From contig CAYXWH010000021.1 in NCBI GenBank assembly GCA_964468755.1, positions 1-25,339 on the forward strand: a stretch of 25,339 nucleotides of DNA. The letters are read 5' to 3'. The DNA is from CAYXWH01 sp964468755. GTDB taxonomy: Bacteria; Chloroflexota; Dehalococcoidia; Dehalococcoidales; RBG-16-60-22. The translations under genes and the position numbers were made by a program. Shown here one piece after another: positions 1 to 7,557 of the stretch (its first letter is position 1; every line of letters begins with the position of its first letter). The notes under the pieces were generated by a model that was given only the letters and a program-made list of their open reading frames with translations, searched no databases and was not told the origin of the DNA.

Positions 1-84
1 TATGCCATGCTGATTGCCATGGCTATTTTAATAGCTTTTCCGCAAGTATCGCTCTGGCTACCAAATCTGATGATACCGGGGTGA
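1..84 (+). CDS. TRAP transporter large permease (DctM-like), C-terminal end only
   Basis: The frame open from base 1 gives 27 residues and stops at TGA 82-84. The peptide is hydrophobic and ends in FPQVSLWLPNLMIPG. This closely resembles the usual end of TRAP-type large permeases (DctM family), where a final membrane helix is followed by a P-x-L-S-L-x-L-P-N-L motif. These proteins form the sodium-driven channel subunit of tripartite carboxylate importers. Only the tail is present, so the substrate cannot be guessed. A flavoprotein and ferredoxin follow on the same strand, and TRAP importers often sit next to the enzymes that use their substrate. The assignment rests on one short motif; another polytopic transporter end is possible. 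Confidence 0.65.
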   Translation, partial: YAMLIAMAILIAFPQVSLWLPNLMIPG

Positions 85-197
85 GCGTGTTTTAAATAGT
101 GGTCAATCTTTAGGAAAGGAGATTTCTTCCAAATTACGATTGATTTTGACTGCCCCTAATTTTTTATGATTGATGGCGTAATCTAGGAGGTAGGTAG

Positions 198-317
198 ATG
201 GATATGGTGTATGGTAAAATAGAGCACTCCAAGAATGAGGTGAATATCATGGACATATTATGGGGTGCTTGAGCCAAGGAAGTAAGGTACAATGAGTAGG
301 CGGGGACGTATGACATT
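198..317 (+). other. Disrupted or recoded 5' part of the following gene
   Basis: An AGGAGG at 185-190 sits seven bases before ATG 198. That reading frame is the same as the frame of the gene at 318-734. It runs 24 codons to TGA 270-272, restarts, meets TAG 297-299, and is then open to 734. A second in-frame ATG at 249 also has a GAGGTG ribosome site upstream. The peptide between and around the stops (DILWGA, stop, AKEVRYNE, stop, AGTYDIVGIYDTIY) reads like the continuous N-terminus of the downstream protein. It could be the decayed start of a pseudogene, or a 24-residue leader peptide translated before an internal GTG start at 318. Confidence 0.5.
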
Positions 318-734
318 GTGGGTATATACGATACTATTTATAAAGAGCGAAAATCAGATGACCCTTTCTACACAGATTTAATCGTTGTTTTAGCCTGTTA
401 TGCGTCTCAGGCTGAACACGACCTGTCATTTAATATCACACTGGATTTAATGGATATAGATGCTGTAGACCATTTATTTACTGAAACCACAGCGATAGGC
501 GTGCCAGAAAGGGACATTCATCTAAGATGGTACGAGCATTTTGATCTTAAAGCAGTAGAAGTTATGAAGCCTGGGCGGTATTCATTGAGCGTGTTAATTG
601 ATAAACAGGAAAAACATACCATACCTCTCTGGATAATTAGTCCTATGGGAATGAATTGGGATGACAAAGCAGGAACAGAAACTAAGTTTTGGACAGAGGA
701 TTTCGAGCAGTTAAAAGACGAAGGCAGGATATGA
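318..734 (+). CDS. Small hypothetical protein, possibly DUF6941-like, with damaged 5' end
   Basis: This frame encodes 138 residues from a GTG start. No signal peptide or membrane helix is visible. The order of elements is GIYDTIY near the start, a hydrophobic strand (LIVVLACYASQ), an acidic stretch, then a C-terminal PGRYSLSVLIDKQ / IPLWII pair of strands. This resembles the small beta-sandwich proteins grouped as DUF6941, but that is recalled similarity without a search. No convincing ribosome site precedes GTG 318. The stronger ribosome sites at 185 and 237 belong to in-frame starts separated from this frame by TGA 270 and TAG 297. The gene may therefore be a pseudogene or rely on internal initiation. 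Function is unknown, and neighbours give no clear clue. Confidence 0.5.
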   Translation: MGIYDTIYKERKSDDPFYTDLIVVLACYASQAEHDLSFNITLDLMDIDAVDHLFTETTAIGVPERDIHLRWYEHFDLKAVEVMKPGRYSLSVLIDKQEKHTIPLWIISPMGMNWDDKAGTETKFWTEDFEQLKDEGRI

Positions 735-806
735 GCAGTCAATCATAACTTACCAGCGCAAAGGGGTATCAATTAATAAGCGTAAGAATCGAAAGGAGAA
801 TAGACG

Positions 807-2453
807 ATGGTGAAGGAAAATGTGTTTGAAACTGATGTTTTGGTTATTGGTGGTGGCATGTCGGGGCTTTTCGCTGCGATAAAGGCGAGAGAACAGGGAG
901 TAAATGTGACCCTGGTTGACAAAGGTTACGCCGGGAAAGCCGGTTCATCTCCTTATGCCTTCTTTTTCGCGGTATTCAATCCTTCCTGGGGGCACCGCAT
1001 GGACGACTGGATGAAGCATGTAAATACTATTGGTGAGTATGTGAACCACCGGGAATGGACCGAGATCCTCTTCAAAGATTCTTATGATAGATACAATGAC
1101 CTGTTAGCCTATGGCGTGCAGGTCCAGAAGGATGAGAAGGGTGAAATCAAAATAAGCCGCTTCCCCGGAATAGACACCGAGAGCGTACAGCTGGAGAAAC
1201 GGGTCTTCGGGCAGGTCATCAGAAAGCAGGCGGTAAAGCAGGGTGTAAAAATATTTGACCGGGTGATGCTGCTCGACCTGCTGAAGCAAGATGGCAGGAT
1301 TGCGGGTGCTATCGGCATAGCCGTGGACAGTTACGAACTGTATATCTTCAAGGCAAAAGCAACGGTGATGTGCAGCGGATGTGCCAGCTACCGGCCGGAT
1401 GGCTGGCCTGTATCTGAGCTTACCGCTGATGGTGAGGTGATGGCATACCAGGCTGGTGCTGAGATAACCGGCAAAGAGTGGAATGAAATGAAAAGCACCA
1501 GCGCTGACTATCCAGCCGTAACTATGGGCATGAGTCTCTGGATGAAGCCGCCTGTGGACATGCCTCTGGACCTTGGCCCCCCTCAGGTACAGGTTATCAA
1601 GGGATTTAATGTGGATGGTCAGGAATTGCCGGGACTTGCCGGGTCGAATTTTATGGAGCTGGAATTTGAAGCCCATGCCGGTCGGGCGCCGGTATTTGGT
1701 TCTTTTGAGGGTGAAAAGGGACCTCGCCGGGTAGGTGGGGCTGCCACCGGATTATCCGTGCATGGTTCGGACGGCATCTGGCCGGTTGATACCAGGGGTA
1801 CTACCCAGCTTCCCGGGCTCTTCGCCGCCGGTGATGCCTGTGCCACCATGATGTGTGGCGCGGTTTATCCCGGTGTTGGCTACGGTCTGACCGGTGCGGC
1901 GGTGACCGGTACCCGGGCGGGGTTAGCCGCCGTCGAATATGCCCGGAACGCGGGGAAAGCCGAGGTAAATACTGCTGACCTGGCGCGACTGCGTGCAGCA
2001 ATTCTGGCTCCTACCGAACGCAAGGGGGGCTTCAGTCCCCGGTGGGTTACGCAGGTACTGCGGAATACCATGATACCGTATTTCATTACTTATATTAAGA
2101 AAGAAGACCGTATGAAGGCGGCACTGACCATTATCGAGTTCCTGAGAGACCACATGGTCCCCAAATTGTACGCTCGTGACCCGCATGAGCTGCGCCTGGC
2201 TCATGAGACGAGGAACATAGTGCATACTGCTGAAAGCAAGATGAAGGCATCGCTGTTCCGAACGGAAAGTCGGGGTACTCATTACCGTGAGGACTATCCA
2301 CGCCGGGATGACCCCAACTGGCTGGCATGGGTCACCCTGAAAGCGGAAAACGGGGAGATGAAAGCCTATAAGAAGCCGGTGCCGAAGGAGTGGTGGCCTG
2401 ACCTGTCGCGATCTTATAAAGAGCGATATCCGAACCCGTTCCCCGGAGAATAA
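807..2453 (+). CDS. FAD-dependent oxidoreductase, fumarate reductase/succinate dehydrogenase flavoprotein family
   Basis: The protein has 548 residues. The N-terminus carries the Rossmann FAD site (DVLVIGGGMSGLFAA, about residues 10-24) followed by the acidic LVDKG end of the second strand. Around residue 340 the second FAD motif reads PGLFAAGDACATMMCGA. The C-terminal domain contains FRTESRGTHYREDYP, the helical signature of SdhA/FrdA/AprA-type flavoproteins whose Arg is a proton-transfer residue in fumarate reductases. There is no Tat or Sec signal, so it is probably cytoplasmic. A GAAAGGAG ribosome site precedes ATG 807. The next gene, 57 bp downstream, is a 2[4Fe-4S] ferredoxin, which suggests an AprAB-like flavoprotein/iron-sulfur pair. 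The substrate is unknown. It is a paralogue of the protein at 15073-17037. Confidence 0.85.
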   Translation: MVKENVFETDVLVIGGGMSGLFAAIKAREQGVNVTLVDKGYAGKAGSSPYAFFFAVFNPSWGHRMDDWMKHVNTIGEYVNHREWTEILFKDSYDRYNDLLAYGVQVQKDEKGEIKISRFPGIDTESVQLEKRVFGQVIRKQAVKQGVKIFDRVMLLDLLKQDGRIAGAIGIAVDSYELYIFKAKATVMCSGCASYRPDGWPVSELTADGEVMAYQAGAEITGKEWNEMKSTSADYPAVTMGMSLWMKPPVDMPLDLGPPQVQVIKGFNVDGQELPGLAGSNFMELEFEAHAGRAPVFGSFEGEKGPRRVGGAATGLSVHGSDGIWPVDTRGTTQLPGLFAAGDACATMMCGAVYPGVGYGLTGAAVTGTRAGLAAVEYARNAGKAEVNTADLARLRAAILAPTERKGGFSPRWVTQVLRNTMIPYFITYIKKEDRMKAALTIIEFLRDHMVPKLYARDPHELRLAHETRNIVHTAESKMKASLFRTESRGTHYREDYPRRDDPNWLAWVTLKAENGEMKAYKKPVPKEWWPDLSRSYKERYPNPFPGE

Positions 2454-2510
2454 CCCGGATTGTTTTCACGCGTGTGAACGGGCTCATTACTATCTGAGGA
2501 GGTAATTACA

Positions 2511-2732
2511 ATGGCAATTGAAAAGATTGATACTGAGCTATGCAATGGATGCGGGATATGCGTTAACAGTTGTTCCATGGATGTCATCCGGATGGATAAG
2601 AAAAACAAGAAGGCGGTTATCCAGTATCCTGAAGACTGTATGCTCTGCGGATGGTGTGTTGTTGACTGTCCGCAAAATGCGATATATGTTTCCCCCTATA
2701 AAAGCTCACCGCTTATCGTGAGCTGGGGATAG
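2511..2732 (+). CDS. 2[4Fe-4S] ferredoxin, partner of the upstream flavoprotein
   Basis: This 73-residue protein has two complete cluster motifs. The first is C11-x2-C14-x2-C17-x3-C21 and the second is C43-x2-C46-x2-C49-x3-C53. The second is followed by PQNAI where ferredoxins usually have PxxAI; in the first the position after the last Cys is Ser rather than Pro. AGGAGG lies eight bases before ATG 2511. The gene follows the flavoprotein on the same strand, and a strong hairpin closes the transcript at 2759-2787. The arrangement parallels AprB next to AprA and similar two-subunit enzymes, so the likely role is to shuttle electrons to or from the FAD subunit. It lacks the long C-terminal tail of true AprB. 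Confidence 0.88.
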   Translation: MAIEKIDTELCNGCGICVNSCSMDVIRMDKKNKKAVIQYPEDCMLCGWCVVDCPQNAIYVSPYKSSPLIVSWG

Positions 2733-2758
2733 CGGGTTCTTTACGGGAATAAACTGTG

Positions 2759-2787
2759 GAGCCGCCTCTCGTTACGAGAGGCGGCTC
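2759..2787. terminator. Bidirectional hairpin terminator between convergent genes
   Basis: A perfect 13-bp GC-rich stem (GAGCCGCCTCTCG and its complement) encloses a three-base TTA loop. It lies between the ferredoxin (+) and the MetS-like gene (-). T-runs after the stem are short on both strands, but the stem strength and position make a shared terminator likely. Confidence 0.75.
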
Positions 2788-2851
2788 TGTAGTACGTGTA
2801 GCTGGTGGTTTTGCCTTATTCAGCGGGTACGACCGGTAAAGCGACTACCGG

Positions 2852-2959
2852 TTATTCCTTCCATTCGCCGCCTCTACCAAGGCGGGAAAGACAAAAGCTT
2901 AGTCCACCAATAAATATTGCCCACATAATAACCGTGGCAATAATAGCGCCAGTGGTCAT
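2852..2959 (-). CDS. MetS-like small subunit of the NSS transporter (35 aa)
   Basis: ATG at 2959 opens a 35-residue frame ending at TAA 2852. It has one predicted membrane helix (GAIIATVIMWAIFIGGLSF) followed by a short basic tail, CLSRLGRGGEWKE. This layout matches the small subunits found beside bacterial NSS transporters such as MetPS, where MetS is a one-helix peptide needed for methionine and alanine uptake. The start lies three bases after the stop of the transporter gene, and its ribosome site AAGGAGGTGAG overlaps the last codons of that gene, so the two should be translationally coupled. The match is based on size, helix, tail and location rather than on a search. Confidence 0.8.
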   Translation of the reverse strand: MTTGAIIATVIMWAIFIGGLSFCLSRLGRGGEWKE

Positions 2960-2962
2960 CGG

Positions 2963-4474
2963 CTACTCACCTCCTTGTGGTGTTCTGGTCTTAACTGCCT
3001 GGAGCACAAAGCTCAGGATAAGCGTAACCACCAGTATTACCCATATCATGGAAGCTGCCCACAGTGGATATCCTCCGTAGGGCTCCGCGATATCCTTCAT
3101 GAAGCCTCCGTAGATAACCACGAAAAGCAAGCCGGCCGGTACCACGATTTTTATCATCCAGTCCCACCAGGCGCCAATCTTGATATCCGAGGTCTCGTTC
3201 AGGTGTTCTCTGACTTTTTTGGCGCCGAATACCCAGCCGACAACAATGCAGGACAGGGCGCCGGTTATGAGCAAGCCGTAGAAAGAGACTGCTCTATCCA
3301 GAATATCGGGGCCCCAGTAGAGGCCACCCCTGGTGGTAAATATAAGTCCGATGAGGAAGGCGATGACGCAGACAATTGACGTAGCCTTTACCCGGCTCAA
3401 GCCGAATTTGTCCATTATCGGTGATATTACTCCTCCATAGGCAAGGAAATAGGCGGAAGTGGTACCCAGGAGGAAAAGGCAGAGGAAGAATATTACACCG
3501 ACCACAGCGTTAGCTCCCGGCATCATAGAGATAGCCACCGGGTAGCTCACGAACGCCAGACCTACCGATGCGACGCTAACCTCACCCACCGGGATGTTGA
3601 GGGCTTGCATAATGAAGCCAACGGTGCTGAATACCGCAAAACCGGCGAAAAAGCTGGTGGCGCAATTGGAAAACGAGGTGATGAGTGCATTATTGGTAAC
3701 ATCTGCCTTCTTGGCTACAAAGCTGCCATAGGCAAACATTCCCGCCATGCCGAGAGAAAGGGTAAAAGCAATCTGGCTGAACGCGCCAAACCAGACATCA
3801 ATATTTCGTAGTGCGTTGAGATCCGGAGTGAGATAGTAGTTGAGCCCGTCAATGGCTCCGGGTAAGGTCAGTCCCCGGATGAGAAGGATAATCAGCAGTA
3901 GCCAGGGGATGCACACCAGCCATATTGAGACCCTGCCGATTGCCCTGGCGCCACGGAACATGATGAAGAAAAGAACGATCCAGGCAAAAGCCAGCCCGGC
4001 TACCAGCGGCCATTGCAGTCCGCCGAGTACTTCCGGACCTGACGAAAGGTTTAAGACTTTCTCAAAGAAGAATGGTGCGGCTCCTTTAGCTCCGGCTTCG
4101 CCAATGCCCCAGGCTACCGAGAACGAGCTGACCACATAATGTAACGCCCAGGCGATGACCACCGTATAATAGGTGACGATGAGAAAGGCGACAAATACCG
4201 GCCACCATCCCAGCCACTCCCATTTCTTGCCAATGCCTTCAAAGACACCGGGCGCGCTTCTCTGGAAAAAACGGCCCATACCGAACTCCATCATCATCCA
4301 GGGGATGCCGAGTATGATAAGGCCAATTATCCAGGGAATCAGAAATGCTCCACCACCATACTCATAGGTCAAGTAAGGAAACCGCCAGACATTTCCCAGA
4401 CCGATTGCCGAGCCTATCGCTGCGAAGATAAAGGGGACTCGACCGGTCCATCTATCTCTCGTAAGCTGAGCCAA
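2963..4474 (-). CDS. Sodium-dependent neurotransmitter-symporter family (NSS/SNF) transporter
   Basis: The product has 503 residues and is hydrophobic throughout, with about 11-12 membrane helices. Helix 1 carries the family signature IGSAIGLGNVWRFPYL, the unwound segment that binds sodium and the substrate amino or carboxylate group, followed by GGGAFLIPW. The start is TTG 4474, preceded by AAAGGAG nine bases away; family members begin close to this point, just before RDRWTGR. The co-transcribed MetS-like peptide suggests uptake of a neutral amino acid such as alanine or methionine. That substrate is inferred from the MetPS precedent. An unusual start-stop element lies in its leader at 4535-4552. 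Confidence 0.92.
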   Translation of the reverse strand: MAQLTRDRWTGRVPFIFAAIGSAIGLGNVWRFPYLTYEYGGGAFLIPWIIGLIILGIPWMMMEFGMGRFFQRSAPGVFEGIGKKWEWLGWWPVFVAFLIVTYYTVVIAWALHYVVSSFSVAWGIGEAGAKGAAPFFFEKVLNLSSGPEVLGGLQWPLVAGLAFAWIVLFFIMFRGARAIGRVSIWLVCIPWLLLIILLIRGLTLPGAIDGLNYYLTPDLNALRNIDVWFGAFSQIAFTLSLGMAGMFAYGSFVAKKADVTNNALITSFSNCATSFFAGFAVFSTVGFIMQALNIPVGEVSVASVGLAFVSYPVAISMMPGANAVVGVIFFLCLFLLGTTSAYFLAYGGVISPIMDKFGLSRVKATSIVCVIAFLIGLIFTTRGGLYWGPDILDRAVSFYGLLITGALSCIVVGWVFGAKKVREHLNETSDIKIGAWWDWMIKIVVPAGLLFVVIYGGFMKDIAEPYGGYPLWAASMIWVILVVTLILSFVLQAVKTRTPQGGE

Positions 4475-4521
4475 TTACTCAGTCTCCTTTCGTGATATCT
4501 TGGTATTTAACCTTCGGTCTA

Positions 4522-4552
4522 CTATCGCTTCATGCTACATAGGCACCTCCTT
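4522..4552 (-). promoter_or_regulatory. Leader with strong ribosome site and AUG-UAG start-stop
   Basis: On the minus strand an AAGGAGGTG (4552-4544) is placed five bases before ATG 4540-4538, which is followed at once by TAG 4537-4535. A second mini-frame, ATG AAG CGA TAG, occupies 4533-4522. The ATG is in the same frame as the TTG start of the transporter, 66 bases downstream. The ribosome site is stronger than that of the transporter itself. It may be a minimal upstream ORF that holds ribosomes in the leader, or the remnant of an older start. Confidence 0.4.
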
Positions 4553-4560
4553 AATAATTA

Positions 4561-5062
4561 ATGGTGCGGTAAGCACAGAATTATTTATAATTTTAAGCTC
4601 AACAAAAAAAGACCGTTCGGCTTGGGATTGTACACCTCACAAGCGGTTATGTCAATACATAGGAGATTGAGCGGTGCGTTTTCCGGCATAAAGACGCCGT
4701 GGTCGAAATGGCAGAAGCCGGGGTTGTGTATCGGCGTAGTTACCCGCTCGGAAAAACGGAGAATTCATCGGCAGTCGAATCAATAACTGCTTCACCGGTC
4801 TTGGCCGGTTTCCCGGGGTTTACCGGGACGGTATAATATGGTAATAGTGCATTGGTTACACTGTTCAATGGTTTTGTTAATCAGTTTACAAGGAAGTACT
4901 GCTAATGTTGGAATCAGGCGGTTGGGCTGCTTACTCTCGGCGGTGTGTTGCTGGTGATACCAGACCTGCTGACGGGTCTTTGGCTCGGTATGCTGCTGAA
5001 TACTGTCCCCGGGTTGTTCGGCAGATAGTGCGAGAACTTAATGCAGGAAATAACGGAGGCGA
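4561..5062. other. Intergenic stretch; possible membrane-protein remnant at its right end
   Basis: Positions 4561-4620 are AT-rich and probably hold the transporter promoter, although no clean -35/-10 pair stands out. Two small GC hairpins (ACCGG/CCGGT and TCCCGG/CCGGGA) lie near 4797-4835. From 4906 to TAG 5026-5028 one frame reads LLTLGGVLLVIPDLLTGLWL and then GMLLNTVPGLFGR. This looks like a membrane-protein tail but has no start codon and is closed upstream by TAA 4903. No intact gene is supported here. Confidence 0.4.
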
Positions 5063-5521
5063 ATGGTGAAGATTGGCGTCATCTCTGATACCCATGTCCG
5101 AACGTTCGACGAAATCCCGGCACCGGTGTTGCGGGCTCTGGAGAAGGTAGACCTTATTGTCCATGCCGGGGACTTCACCCGGATGGAAGTGCTTGAGGGA
5201 CTCAGCAAGCTGGGTGAAGTGAAGGCGGTGTGCGGTAATATGGACTCGGATGAACTCAAGCGCCGATTGCCGCCACGGGAACTATTCACGGTGGATGGGA
5301 AGCAGATTGGGCTGGTGCACGGGTGGGGCGCACCCTGGGGAATTGCCGAGAGGGTAAAGAAGCTGTTCGGTGACGCGGATATTGTCATTTACGGTCATTC
5401 CCATCAATCGTTTAACAAGCATCTACAGGGCAGTCTGCTGTTTAACCCGGGCCAGGCAAAACATTCCTTTGGTTTGATAACCATTGGTGACGGGATACGA
5501 GCCGAGATAGTAAGGGTTTGA
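5063..5521 (+). CDS. YfcE/MJ0936-type metallophosphoesterase
   Basis: The 152-residue protein has the calcineurin-like phosphoesterase motifs in order: GVISDTH at residues 5-11 (metal-binding D-x-H), VHAGDF near 34-39, CGNMD near 54-58, a His-containing LVHGWG and YGHSH near 110-114. The length is normal for the compact YfcE/MJ0936 family, which hydrolyses phosphodiesters with two Mn or Ni ions. The ATG is preceded by GGAGG. No partner gene is adjacent, and the physiological substrate is unknown for most members. Confidence 0.88.
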   Translation: MVKIGVISDTHVRTFDEIPAPVLRALEKVDLIVHAGDFTRMEVLEGLSKLGEVKAVCGNMDSDELKRRLPPRELFTVDGKQIGLVHGWGAPWGIAERVKKLFGDADIVIYGHSHQSFNKHLQGSLLFNPGQAKHSFGLITIGDGIRAEIVRV

Positions 5522-5728
5522 GCTTGACCGGGTTCATGGGGCAATGGGCGGTAGTGATTTTCTCATGGTAAAGGTCGGCTGTGGCGGCTTTTCCGGTGGC
5601 TGTGACCGGTATTTACGCCGGTCCAGGATGGTAGAGGTACAACAGCTTCTCTAAGCTACCCCGGGTAGAGACAGCCATGAAATGGCGACGGGAAACGCCG
5701 GTCTTGACTCGGTTGTTCCGGCCGTGGG

Positions 5729-6655
5729 CTACAAATAGGGAATAACTGCCGTGAAACCGCGGTGCAGCCCCAGGCTCCGCGCCGTCTCGATAACCCGGAG
5801 GTATTCGGCTAATGTTGGTCTTCGGTTTATTTCCGGATACCGGTAAGCCTCGCCGCAGGGCCGGTACTGCTCCATTATGTTGACATACGTGTCAGTGGAA
5901 AGGCTGGCGATAAACCGCAGGATTGCTTCCGAGCCGGCAAGGTTATCGGGCAGGACCAGGTGCCGTACCAGCAGACCCCGCCGGGCGATACCGCGTTCGT
6001 CAACGGCAAGGTCACCCACCTGACTATGCATCTCGGCGACGGCTTTCTGACACCGGTCAAAATAGTCCGGGGCGCCGGAGTATTTCTCGGCAGGTTCACG
6101 CTGACTGTACTTCATATCGGGCATGTAGATATCCACTATGCCGTCCAGCAGCCGGATGGTCTCGACGTGTTCATAGCCGCCGCAATTCCAGACAATCGGT
6201 ATATTCAGTCCTTTTCCGGCAGCGATTTCAATGGCTTTAACCAGCTGTGGCGCAAAGTGAGTTGGTGTCACCAGATTGATGTTGTGGCACCCCCGGTTTT
6301 GCAGTTTGAGCATGTACCGGGCGGCTGTTTCTTCCGTTACCGTGTCGCCTTCACCGCGATGGCTGATTTCATAGTTCTGACAGTAACGGCACAGCAGGTT
6401 GCAATTGGTCAGGAAGATGGTGCCTGAGCCATGCTGCCCGACCAGTTCCGGTTCTTCACCGTAATGGGGTCCAAACGAAGAGACCACCAGTTCCCGGGCG
6501 GAATGGCAATATCCTTTCTCCCCTTTGAGGCGGTTAACATGGCACTTTCGCGGGCATAGCTCACATGACTCGAGTATGGCGTAGAGTTTACCCACCCGTT
6601 TACAGAGCTCGCCATTATGGTATAGCTTGACATAACACGGTATAAAGCCAGTCAT
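5729..6655 (-). CDS. PflX-type radical SAM protein (COG1313)
   Basis: The protein has 308 residues. An N-terminal cysteine block (CELCPRKCHVNR and GYCHS, about residues 31-51) precedes the radical SAM motif C-NLL-C-RY-C near residue 85-92, which binds a [4Fe-4S] cluster and S-adenosylmethionine. Further motifs are NINLVTPTH, NCGGYE, DIYMPDMKY and RHLVLPDNLAG, the pattern of the uncharacterised PflX group related to pyruvate formate-lyase activases. No glycyl radical enzyme lies in the window, so a role as an activase is not supported locally. It follows recN and the PlsY-like gene on the same strand, 122 bp after the latter. Confidence 0.88.
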   Translation of the reverse strand: MTGFIPCYVKLYHNGELCKRVGKLYAILESCELCPRKCHVNRLKGEKGYCHSARELVVSSFGPHYGEEPELVGQHGSGTIFLTNCNLLCRYCQNYEISHRGEGDTVTEETAARYMLKLQNRGCHNINLVTPTHFAPQLVKAIEIAAGKGLNIPIVWNCGGYEHVETIRLLDGIVDIYMPDMKYSQREPAEKYSGAPDYFDRCQKAVAEMHSQVGDLAVDERGIARRGLLVRHLVLPDNLAGSEAILRFIASLSTDTYVNIMEQYRPCGEAYRYPEINRRPTLAEYLRVIETARSLGLHRGFTAVIPYL

Positions 6656-6777
6656 GGTCGGCCTTGCCTTACCGGTGGTTCATGTCCCGGTTCAATCGGC
6701 AGTTGCTTCTCTGGCTATTGTACCATGACGCTCCAGTGAGTCGTGCGCCGGTCAGGTGGGAAGGGTAGCCGGGCAGC

Positions 6778-7503
6778 CTACTTAGGCCGTGTGTCCGGGT
6801 TTGACGACGTTTCTTTTCGCCATTGCACAATACCACGGTCGTAAAGGAAACGATTTAAGAATATTGCTCTGAGATTACGGCTTGTTTTCAAATCGACGCT
6901 AAGCCCGGCGGTGAGCCTTCTTATGATTATTAGTAAAAAGAGCGCCGAGCAGCACCCGATTATTGCCGGCGGTTCGCCCTGCCACCAGCTGGCGATTGTC
7001 ACTACCAGAAAGCCGGTTGCCATGCCCAGGGGCAGGCTCCTGCTGGGGGCACCGCCGATAAGGGGTTGTTCATCGGGGAATTTATGGCTCTTGAGCAGGC
7101 GCGGTACGGTTCGGATGGCTATCGACACTATAATCGGCACCAGAGCCAGCAGTGTGGCGTTGGGCACCAGGGCAGCAACCATTCCGATACCTATGCTGTT
7201 ACCCTTTTCGCCGTCAAACCGGGAAAAAACGGGCCACATTTGACCACTCACTGCTGCCAGACCGGCAAGACCGGTTGCCAGTGGACTGAAGCCCAGCCAT
7301 TTCGCTACCAGGACTGGTATGGCACCTTTGGCAAACTCGCCCAGAAAACCGATGACCCCGATGAGCTTTCCCGCCCGTTGCCATAGACCGATGTGGAAAT
7401 CACCGTCAAGATTGGAGCCGTGCAGCCGTGCCAGCCAGGCAAGGTGCGGCGCCGAGCCGAGCAGATAGGCACCGATTATCAGCAGAACAGTAAATCCATA
7501 CAT
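6778..7503 (-). CDS. PlsY-like glycerol-3-phosphate acyltransferase family membrane protein, divergent
   Basis: The 241-residue product has about five or six hydrophobic helices. It begins with LLGSAPHLAWLARLHGSNLD, comparable to the GSIPFGY...GSGNPGATN opening of PlsY, and has FDGEKGNSIG in place of the GGKGVAT motif. PlsY transfers acyl groups from acyl phosphate to glycerol-3-phosphate in the inner membrane. The conserved Asn/Thr of GATN and the late H-x-x-N-I motif are not recognisable, so the enzyme may be inactive or use another substrate. GGAGAAG precedes ATG 7503. A charged tail of about 40 residues follows the last helix. It lies 54 bp after recN. Confidence 0.65.
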   Translation of the reverse strand: MYGFTVLLIIGAYLLGSAPHLAWLARLHGSNLDGDFHIGLWQRAGKLIGVIGFLGEFAKGAIPVLVAKWLGFSPLATGLAGLAAVSGQMWPVFSRFDGEKGNSIGIGMVAALVPNATLLALVPIIVSIAIRTVPRLLKSHKFPDEQPLIGGAPSRSLPLGMATGFLVVTIASWWQGEPPAIIGCCSALFLLIIIRRLTAGLSVDLKTSRNLRAIFLNRFLYDRGIVQWRKETSSNPDTRPK

Positions 7504-7557
7504 TATATCTTCTCCATGTACTATTGAAGTATGCGGGACATAGTGCCGGAGGGCGTC

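Noticed and set aside
198..734. Genetic-code reassignment of TGA or TAG
   Set aside because: Other genes in the window end in TGA (734, 5521) and TAG (2732, 2963) at sensible family lengths.
2463..2480. CACGCGTG palindrome between flavoprotein and ferredoxin as an operator
   Set aside because: It is only eight bases of perfect symmetry, lies inside a transcript, and nothing similar recurs at other promoters.
4905..5088. Small ORF beginning MLESGGWAAYS before the phosphoesterase
   Set aside because: It overlaps the supported start at 5063, has a poor ribosome site, and an alternative frame in the same stretch looks more protein-like.
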